From NCBI RefSeq assembly GCF_010093535.1, contig NW_022985198.1, positions 386,100 through 450,099 of the forward strand: DNA of 64,000 nucleotides, written 5' to 3'. The position numbers and the translations under genes were made by a program. A model generated the notes under the pieces. The model saw only the letters and a program-made list of their open reading frames with translations, made no database searches and was not told the DNA's origin. Positions 55,459 to 64,000 of this stretch are shown here, piece after piece (positions within the stretch are counted from its first letter, which is position 1; each line of letters starts with the position of its first letter). Origin of the DNA: Lindgomyces ingoldianus. Its lineage: Eukaryota > Ascomycota > Dothideomycetes > Pleosporales > Lindgomycetaceae.

Positions 55459-57283
55459 CTACACTAATATAAAAAAAAGAATAGAGTAGACTATAACTAG
55501 TAGTATAAGAATAATAAAGACTATTATTAAAAAAGTTTATTAAGCTTTACTTAAAAATTATAAAAAATCTTTTTTAGCCTATAATATATTAATAAGATAC
55601 TATAATTACTATAAAAAACACACTACACTTATTTAAAGCTTATTAACTTATTATAGTTACTAATATAGTAAGATTTTAAAAATAAAATGCTTAATATATT
55701 AAGTACTTTAGTAGAATAAAAAAAAGTAGCTTATAATACAATAAAAAATTATAAATAATAACTTAACTAGTTTTTAACTAAACTTCTAGCCTACTTTAGG
55801 CTATTATAGACTAAAGTTAATAAAAAGAGCCTAAATAAAATAATAGTAGACTTTAGTAGCACACTATCTAACAAGATTAAGTGTAATTTAATGTATATTT
55901 TATAAAGTAAGCAAGAGACGCTAGCTTAGGTAGAAAAGTAAAGTAATATATCCTACTACTACTTATAAAAGAAAAAAGAGCTAAAGTTAAAAAAAAATAT
56001 ATATAAATATTTTACTTTACTTTTAGCTAATAAAGACTTAAAAAAGCTTAAAAAAAATAAAAAAAAGCTTTTAAGCTAAAAAAAAGCTAAAAAAGTAAAA
56101 ATTTAATAAAATAAAAGTTACTTACTAGAATTATAAGTAGCTAGGTTATATTTCTTTAGATTATTTTATAAAAAATAAAAATAAAAATAAGTCTAATAAA
56201 AAAAAGTAAAAAAAAAAGTAAAGCTAAAAAAACTAAGCTTTTTTTTTAGCTTATATTACTTTAAAAAGTAATAAAAAAAAGCTTAAAAACTTTTAAAACT
56301 TATTATACTTAAAAAAGTTAACTTTATTATTAGTAATAGTAAGTATAGAGTTATTAAAAAACTTTTAGGCTATAGTAGATAAAAAAGCTTAATTAAACAT
56401 TTTATTTACTATAATAGCTAAGAAGTAGGATCTTAAGATTAAGCCTCTACTAAGTGTTTTTTTAAAGGCACTTAATAGATTAGATTTTACTATCTACAGC
56501 TTTATAGTTATAAATATAAAAATTATAAACTTTTAAAAAAAAGTTTAAACTTATAAAGTACTATTTATAGTAATAAACTTAAAAAAACTTTTAATATATT
56601 TAAGTTTATTTTAGATTAATTAGTTTAATTTAAAGCTAAACTTTTATATAAAATATATATTATTTAAAGGTGTAAAGGACTATAGTGTGCTAAAGTATAC
56701 TAAAGTAGCTTTAGAAAACACAGCAGAGTTTAAGTAAACTATGTAAAGTTCTAATGCAGATGTCTATGTCTATAGTGTGCTGTCTAATAATACTAAAGAT
56801 TTTTTAAGACCTATAAAGCTTAAGTTAAGACTAGAGTATAAAAAATATACAGATATAGTTAAGTCTAATAAAATATTAAAAGTACTACTATATAGCCTAT
56901 AGAATCTAGCTATTAAGCTAAAAGAAAAGATAAAGCTTTCTTACTAGCTACTATATAACTTATTAAAGTATAAGTTACAGTATTTTTATAAATATATTAA
57001 TAATTATTTATAAAAAAAGTAAATTTAAAAGTCTAAGTTTTTTATAAAAGCTTTAATTTTATTTATAAAAAAAATAAATGTTAAAGCTTTATATAAATTA
57101 TAAAAGCTTAAACTAAATTATAATAAAAAATTATTACTACTACTTATTTTAAAATTTTTTAAGAAACTTAAAAAAAGTAAAGTAGTATATAAAGCTAAAT
57201 ATTTATAATGCATATAATATATTATGTATTTATAAGGGAGATAAATAGAAGATAGTATTCTAAACTTAATATAGTTATTTTAA

Positions 57284-58389
57284 GTAACGTACTTCACAGG
57301 CGAGTTGCTTACACACCTAAGTTGCTTACTTTTGCTAAGACCCTACTAAACTACTCTTCCTACACTAATGTATTCCTAATAACACTACTTAGACGCGCTA
57401 AAAGAATGTAAGATATAGTTTACACTCTAAACTTTTAAATAAGACACAAAACTTTTAAAGAAACATGCTATAGCTACATATAAAGTTCTATAAATAATAA
57501 TAAATAACTATAGCACTAGACAACCTTTACAAGCTAATTCTATAGCTAACTTATAAAAGCTATGTAATAAAAATAAGTAGGTAATTATTAAGACTATACT
57601 TAAGCTATATGCGTAAGGATTTTCCCCTTAGATAGCATTTATAGCTAATATAGCTAATTCTTTACGTGCTAAGCAAAATCTAGGCTATGTTAGTATAAAC
57701 TAGCCTAGTACATTTATAAAGCGTTATTTAGAGCTTAAAGTAAAGTTTTAAGCGTAAGTATAGTTAATAGATGTTTAGCTTATTATAAAGCCTAGCTTAC
57801 TAAAGTTGTACGTGTTATTATTCTAGATGCTATGCTTAGCTTTAATATTCTCTACAAGGCTAAACCTGCTCTAAATTACCCTAGAACTCTTGTAGAAAGC
57901 TCTTTTATAGTTATACTTACGCTTAAATGTTACTTTAAGCTCTAAATAACGCTTTACAAACGTACTAGGCTAGTTTATACTAACATAGCCTAGATTTTAC
58001 TTAGCGCGTAAAGAATTAGCTATATTAGCTATAAATACTATCTAAGGGGAAAATCCTTACACATATAGCTTAAGTATAGTCTTAATAATTACCTGTTTAT
58101 TTTTATTACATAGCCTTTATAAGTTAGCTATAGAATTAGCTTGTAAAGGTTGTCTAGCGCTATAGTTATTTATTGTTATTTATAGAACCTTATATGTAGC
58201 TATAGCATGTTTCTTTAAAAGTTTTATGTTTTATTTAAAAGTTTAGAGCGTAAACTATATCTTACATTCTTTTAGCACGTCTAAGTAGTGTTGTTAGGAA
58301 TGCATTAGTGTAGGAAGAGTAGTTTAGTAGGGTCTTAGCAAAAGTAAGCAACTTAGGTGTGTAAGCAACTCGCCTGTAAAGTACATTAC
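57284..58389. mobile_element. Fold-back DNA element (1.1 kb), nearly full-length palindrome
   Basis: Arms of about 480 bp are inverted copies: the left arm starts GTAACGTACTTCACAGGCGAG and the right arm, reversed, GTAATGTACTTTACAGGCGAG, followed by GTTGCTTACACACCTAAG and CTTTTGCTAAGACCCTAC. Only about 130 bp in the middle are unpaired. The flanks TAA/TAA (57281-57283 and 58390-58392) may be a 3-bp target duplication. It splits the RT region of the Ty3/Gypsy relic. The arms match the right half of the DNA transposon at 34591-41136. Confidence 0.85.
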
Positions 58390-58485
58390 TAAGTTATGCT
58401 TTTTAGTTTTACTAATGCTTTTATAGCTTTCTAGGCTTATATTAACTAGGCCTTAATAGAGTTAGTTAATGTAACATGTATTATG

Positions 58486-58512
58486 TACTTTAATAATATT
58501 CTAGTTTATTCT
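58486..58512 (+). pseudogene. Reverse-transcriptase active-site relic (plus-strand element)
   Basis: Reads YFNNILVYS after VNVTCIM, the Y-x-D-D-I-L-V-Y-S motif with both Asp changed to Asn. Confidence 0.85.
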
Positions 58513-60040
58513 AATATAAAAAAGAAATAAGTTATTTACATTAAAAAAGTGCTATAAAAATTATATAAAGTAAAGCTTTTTTTAAAACTTAGTAAGTGTA
58601 AATTTTATATATAAAAGACTAAGTACTTAGAGTACATAGTTTACTTAAAAAAGGTTAAAGTTAACTCTTTAAAAATTAAAATAATCTAAAAGTAGCTAAT
58701 GCTAAAGACTATTTAAAATATTTATATTTTTATAAAGTTTATAAACTACTATAAGTAGTTTATTACTAACTTCTTCTTAATTACTCTACTTCTTACTAAG
58801 CTAACTTAAAAGGGCCTAGACGTAGTAAAGAGTAGTTAAAAGTAAAAGTAAAAAAAAAGTTAAAAGCTTAATATTAGTTTTAAAAGTAAAGTAGCTTTTT
58901 AAAAGCTTTAAAACTTATTTTTTAAAGTTCTTATATTAGCTTATTTTAATGCTAATAAAAAAACTAAAGTAAAAGTTAATACTTTAAAGAGTGTAATTTA
59001 TAGCATTTTAAGCTAATTAGTCTTAAATAAGACTAAAAAGGCTTAATAAAGGCTAATTAGCTTTTTTTAAAAAAGATAAGTAAAGCTAAGTATAATTATA
59101 ATACTTATAATAAAGAGTTACTTACTATTAATAAAAGTTTAGCATATTAGTGATATTACTTTTAAAGTCTACTATTTAAACTTTTTATAAACTATAATAA
59201 TTTTTACTAGTTTATAAAAACTAAAACTTTAAACTACTAGCAGGTCTAAGCTTATAAAAAGATAATAAAATATAATTTTATTATTACACACTATTTAAAA
59301 AAGCTAAACCTAATAAATAGACTCTTAAGAAGACCTAACTTTATTAAAAAGTTATAACAGCCTTTTTAAAAAAAGAATGTAGTGTATGTAATAAACATGC
59401 GCAACCTTTTAAAGTAATAAAATTATAAAGAGGAATTAATAGTTATAGCTATTATATGTTCTTAAAATTTTTTTAGCTTAGCTAGAGACTACTTTAAAAA
59501 AAAATAAGGGCTAAAATAGCTAGATTTTAAAAAGGTATAAGTAAAAAACTAAAAAAAGATAATAATAAAAACTTTATATTAAGTATTAAAAAAAACTATA
59601 ATAAAATAAACTTATTAAATACTAAAAGTAAAATAAAAGATAAAAAAAACTTTAATAAAAATACTTATCTTTAAAATAAGCTAGAATAACATGCTATAGC
59701 TAATATAAGAAAAAAGACCTTAGCAATAAACTAAGAGAAAGTAGAAGTATTCTAAAAGTGCTATAATAGCTTATTAGTAGGCTACTTTAGTGTAAAAAAG
59801 ACACTTAAAAAGATTATATATTAATATAATTAAAAAAGGCTTAAGAAGGATATAAAAGTGTACTATAATAACTACCTAAAGTATAGATAATTAGTAGCTT
59901 TATAACACTACCTATATAAGCTCCTTTACTCTTTGCCACTACTTAATAAGCTTTAGTAGGATGTTACAATAAATTTTATAACACAGCTGCCTCTTTATAA
60001 ATACTTAGAGTTAGTATATAATGTAATCCTTATAATAGTA

Positions 60041-60275
60041 GACTATTTTACTAAGATAGCCTACTATATGCTAGCTAGAGCTAATTAAAAGGCTTTAAAC
60101 TTAGTAAAAGTTTAGTTAAAAAAAGTTATTTACTTTTATAAAGTTTTAAAAAACATTATTTTTAATTAAAAGCTAATTATAAACTTAAAGTACTAAAATA
60201 GTTTTTATTACTATTTTAGTATATAAAAAATTCTCTTCTTAGCTTACTATCTTAAGATAGATAAGCAGACTAAAA
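60041..60275 (+). pseudogene. Integrase core relic (plus-strand element)
   Basis: DYFTKIAYYMLARAN, a stop, then further on YYLKIDKQTKR: the DRFTKMAHY...HPQTDGQTER pattern of Ty3/Gypsy integrases with RIP-type changes. Confidence 0.78.
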
Positions 60276-60736
60276 GATAAAACTAAACCTTAGAATAGTA
60301 CCTTAGATATTACTATTACTAAGAATAAAATAATTAGGTAATGTAGTTACTAATAGCAAAGTTTATATATAATAATAGTGTATATATAACTACAGGAGTT
60401 ACTTTTTTCTTAGCATACTATAGAGCAAACCTAAGAGGGCTAGATTAGCCTAGAGAACTCCTAGGTTAGGGGGAATTACATATAGTAAATAAAGTTGCTG
60501 CAAAAGCACTTACTTTATAGTTAAAATACTACTAGAAAATTATTACTACAAATATATATTAAAAAAGTATTTAGATAAATAATAAAAGCATATATAACTA
60601 TAAGTAAAAAATAAAGTATTAGTTTCTAATAAACATATAAAATTAATAAAGCTAAAGAAAAAGTTAGACTAAAAGTTTTTAAAACTAAAAAAAGTTATAA
60701 GCTAAATTACTATAAAAGTGTATAAAGTAAACTTAC

Positions 60737-61349
60737 TGTTACAATCCTTACTCTAGTGAAATAGTATTTTCGGAGTACGTCGGCCTATGATGGTATGTTA
60801 ACGAAAAGGGTAGGACTTAGCTGGATCGGGTGTACAGTCCGTCAAGCAGAGTATAGGGCAGTGCAGGATAAAGGATAGGCAGGCTTGTGGTTTGACCTAG
60901 CAGCTGTATAAAGAGCTGGTAAACCTGATCTGTAGGGATAGGAGTGGAGGTATATATAGTGCAAGATATACAAGGTAGCTGTGTCCTGTTAAGGGGTCAC
61001 AGCTTCTTAGTTTAAAAGGATAAAAAAGGGGGTAGTCCTAATAATAAACTAAACAGTAATTACAACCTTCTAACTATAGTTGTAATTAAGACTATATACA
61101 TAGGGTTTGCATGCTTTGCATGCTTGCATGCTTGTTCTAAAGCTGCCTGCATAGCCTGCAAGCCTGCAAACTTATATATCCTATTAGACAGTGCATTTTG
61201 CTAGGCTTTTGTCTAAAAGCTAGAGCTATTCCTTATCTATCCTGTTACGTAATTTGCTTAGCGCAAGGCTAAGTGTCTTCTATCTAACGTTGTTTAGGCT
61301 ATATAGGACAGCTAGTTAGGTTATTATAGTCTAACTATTAGCTGTAACA
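60737..61349 (-). repeat. LTR related to family C (613 bp)
   Basis: Starts TGTTACAATCCTTAC and ends TTAGCTGTAACA. It shares its ends and the block AGGTATATATAGTGCAAGAT with the 590-bp LTRs, but the rest is diverged, so it is a sister subfamily. A run of GCATGC words sits near 61110. Confidence 0.85.
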
Positions 61350-62709
61350 CGCAGGCTTCCCTCTTAGTTAGCGTTCTTACTGTTATGTTCTTTTTGTTAT
61401 AAGCGTTAGATTTTTTTTTTAGCTAGTGTGTTCTTATTTTTAAAAGCTAATCTAATGCTAATTTTCTTTAACTATGCCTTGTTAGGTTTTTTATACTTCT
61501 GCTGTTGTTTGTTAGCTTTGTACTATTACCTGTTTTAATCCTCTTTATTGTACAAAAATGCGTCTGTGTAAAGCTTATTATTTAAGTAGATCCTCTTACA
61601 TAATGTTCTTATTATTAGATAAGTGTGTTAAGTGTGTGCAGAAAAGTAGTTGCTACAACACTTTTATGTTAGATGCTGCCTAAGATTGCCTAGAGCGTAA
61701 ACGCAAGAGGTTGTTAGCAGAGGCAGAAGTAGCTTAAAAAGACAGGATGCGTAAAAAGAAAAAGTTAGTAAAACATCTTTAATTAATTATTTTTTATAAG
61801 AAAAGAATTTAGAAGCAGTTAAAAGTGTTAGAGGATTAAAGGGCAAAGTATTTAGAAAAAAACCTCTTATTACTAGATACGCTTAAAGCACTTAAGGCAG
61901 AAGTAGCAGGTCTTTCTCCTCCTTAACCTATGTTAAAGGGTTGCAGACTTCCTACATCACAGCTAGCTAATGTTGCGGCAGTTTTATCTAATAATAGTGC
62001 TTTCTAGTCTAGGAAGCTTTCTCTAGGGTAGTTTTGTTTAGAAGAGACTCTAGGTATTTATAAAGAGCTTAAGAAGCATTTAACAAGTTCTTAATAAGTT
62101 TCTATATGTTTTTACTAGTAGGCTATTCTTTCTATTTTACTAAATACTTGTTTTCTTTGTAGTCTAAAATCCTTTTTACTTTATATTTTTTTTTTCTTCT
62201 TCTTTCTATCTAGTAGTTGTAAGTAGAATAGTTTTAGGCGCAAGTTTAAGCTTAAAGACATAGAACTAGAGGTGTATTTTTATTTCTTTTAAAAGTTTAA
62301 GCTTGCAGGTACTAGGGCGTGTCTGTATTACCTAGTATAGTTCTATGCGTTTTTCTGCTAGCTTCCTAGATAGCCTTAGTGTTTTAAGGTCTCTTATATC
62401 TAAATACACATAGTTATTTAGGTGTATCTTTAGGGCTAGTTTTTTTTTCTAATCTGCTGCTTTTTTTATATTTTTCTAAGCTAACTAACTTTTTCTAGTA
62501 AGTTTCTAGTGCAGTTCTAGAAGTCTAGTTATGCAATCTATTGCCTTTATAAAGTTAGTTAGTTGCAAGCTGTAGAGCTTGTATTACAGGGGGTATCTAA
62601 AATTAGCTTTATATAGAGTTTCCTTAGTAGTAGCTAATTCTGTAGTATTAATAACAAATTATGCTATTAGTAGCTATTCTGCCTAATCTGTTTGTTTATA
62701 TAAGACATA

Positions 62710-62870
62710 CTTACACAGAAACTTTTCTACCTTTGCGTTTACTCTTTCTGTTTGTCTATCTATTTATAAGTAGTAAGCAGTTAAGAGTTTATAGTTAATT
62801 CTAAGGTGCTTAACTAAGGCTGTCTAGAATTTGCTAGTAAATAATTTATTATAGTTAAAGATAATAATCT
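62710..62870 (-). pseudogene. Integrase core relic of the right-end element
   Basis: The minus strand reads FNYNKLFTSKF, stop, TALVKHLRINYKLLTAYYL, stop, IDRQTERVNAKVEKFL. This is the integrase DRGxxFTSKFW...STAYHPQTDGQTERVN region with Asp-to-Asn and Gln-to-stop changes. Confidence 0.85.
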
Positions 62871-64000
62871 CTAGATAGCTATAAGTAGTAAAGACATTTT
62901 TTTTTAGTTTAAACATAAATTCTTTTACTGTAATGCTTTTTTTTAATAGCTATAAGTAAACAAACTTAGTAGTTTTGTTAATAACTTGTGTAATTATGTT
63001 GCATAACCTTTTAGTGCTAGGTTCTTATAATAGCAGTAGTCTAGTAATAAAATCTATTGTTATTATAGTCTATAGCTAGCTTAAGGCTGCAATTAGTTAG
63101 AGCAGTCTATAGAGTTTATAGTGTTAGGGATTATTCTTATTGCAGGTGTTACATTTCTGTAAGACTTTAGTGCATAGGTGTTTTAATTAGAGCACCTCTT
63201 AAAGTATAGCAGTTTTAATCTTTTTCTGTAGTAATCTAATTCTAGGGTGTCTAAACATAGAGGCTTTATAGTATTCTCTTATTAAGTTTTTCTATCTTTG
63301 TTTAACTATTGTTAGGGAACATAGTAGTTTCTCTTAGTTAGGTTCTCTATAAACTAGTCCTTCTAGGGTTTCTTTAAAGATTGTAAATTCTTCTAAATTT
63401 TCTTTATTAGCTTTAAAATAGTCTGCGCGCCTACTTAAGGTGTTAGCCTGTTAGTTGCTGCTTCCTGCTATATGTTTAATAATAAAGTTAAATTAAGCAA
63501 GTTCTATAGCCTATTATACATGCATTAGTAAGAGTTTCTTAGTAGTAAAAAAAGTAATAAGGTTTATATAGTTAGTAAGAATTATAAATTGCTAGCTAAG
63601 GCTTTAGAGTTTAACTTCCTAGTTTCTACACACGTTAACTATAGCTTTTAGTTTCTTATTAAGGATAGTGTATTTTTGTTCTAGAGGTGTAAACTTTGCT
63701 AAGTAATAGGCTACTAGATGCTATTAACTGTTTTCTTGTTTTTAGAATAGCGCTGCCTCTTCTGCTCTTAGAGAGGTGTCTGTGTGTACTTTTATTTCTA
63801 ATGTAGGGTTGTACATTCTAAGGACAGGATAGCTTGTTATTATTTGCTTTAGCTCTTAAAAGGCTTTCTCTATTTCTGTTGTCTATTAGAATTTCTGCGT
63901 TGCCCTTTCTTTTAAGGTGGCGTTAGTAAGAGGGAGCGCTATTTTTAAATAATCCTTAATTATTCTTTGTACGTAGCTAGTAAAGCCTAGAAATCCTTTA

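Larger units (their letters stand above)
55459..60736 (+). mobile_element. Degraded plus-strand Ty3/Gypsy gag-pol relic
   Basis: Read on the plus strand, the AT-rich DNA keeps the pol order: a pre-RT block (YKKYTDIVKSNK, about 56845), an RT core start (LFIKKINVKALYKL, about 57060), YFNNILVYS at 58486-58512, then integrase (LIIVDYFTKIAYY, first Asp at 60041, and LKIDKQTKR, about 60255). All frames are full of stops. It is opposite in orientation to its neighbours and is cut by a fold-back element at 57284-58389. No LTRs were identified. Confidence 0.8.
60737..64000 (-). mobile_element. Ty3/Gypsy element related to family C, left end only
   Basis: The LTR 60737-61349 is followed by a polypurine-tract complement and an internal region whose minus-strand order matches element 2: integrase (about 62870-62710), then sequence towards RNase H and RT reaching the window end. 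It is RIP-degraded, though less than its neighbours. The right LTR lies outside the window. Confidence 0.85.

Overview
The window is nuclear DNA of a filamentous ascomycete (Pezizomycotina). The evidence is short spliceosomal introns of about 49-93 nt, a fungal coronin, a PEX11-type peroxin, a fungal P450, a YSA1-type Nudix hydrolase, and large AT-rich, TpA-rich tracts of mutated transposons typical of repeat-induced point mutation (RIP). I cannot fix the class from sequence alone.

Layout. (1) About 1-19.2 kb is an ordinary gene-rich, GC-balanced arm. From left to right it holds a one-pass membrane protein (297-1919, -), an ADP-sugar Nudix hydrolase (4613-5680, +), a broken or unresolved reading (5981-6631, -), a cytochrome P450 (8699-10259, +), a GPI-type cell-surface protein (10472-11053, -), coronin (12168-14373, -), a 193-aa unknown (15015-15596, -), a PEX11-like peroxin (16405-17415, +) and an F-box-like/2EXR-type unknown (17604-18974, -). 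These are housekeeping and accessory single genes, not one pathway. I rebuilt exon structures by hand from splice signals and reading-frame continuity. (2) About 19.2-41.8 kb is a RIP-degraded transposon graveyard with nesting that can be dated by target-site duplications (TSDs). A Ty3/Gypsy element (left LTR 22215-22805) was hit by a miniature Gag-type LTR element (23769-25538, TSD GTAAT) and by a second copy of its own family (26192-33853, TSD AGTAT). To the right, a DNA transposon (34591-41136) holds a miniature LTR element (36037-40724, TSD TATAC), which itself holds another LTR element (36102-40205, TSD CAACG). (3) About 41.8-47.5 kb is a GC-balanced island with a decayed HET-type incompatibility gene, an 0.9-kb TIR element carrying an AT-hook ORF, a 9-bp GTCACGCTC array, a 255-bp hAT-type MITE with a perfect 8-bp TSD, and one intact gene. 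That gene (46496-47530) appears to join an N-terminal HeLo domain to a C-terminal LisH motif and a basic tail. (4) 47.5-64 kb is again RIP-degraded: a complete 7.2-kb LTR element (48261-55458, TSD CTACA), a plus-strand Ty3/Gypsy pol relic (55459-60736) split by a 1.1-kb fold-back DNA element (57284-58389), and the left end of another minus-strand Ty3/Gypsy element (60737 to the window end).

Most notable: the HeLo-LisH gene surviving among repeats; the Gag-like miniature LTR element with near-identical LTRs inside old degraded DNA; the abrupt mutated/unmutated switches inside single LTRs; and the two related DNA transposons, of which the smaller looks like an inverted duplication of the right half of the larger.
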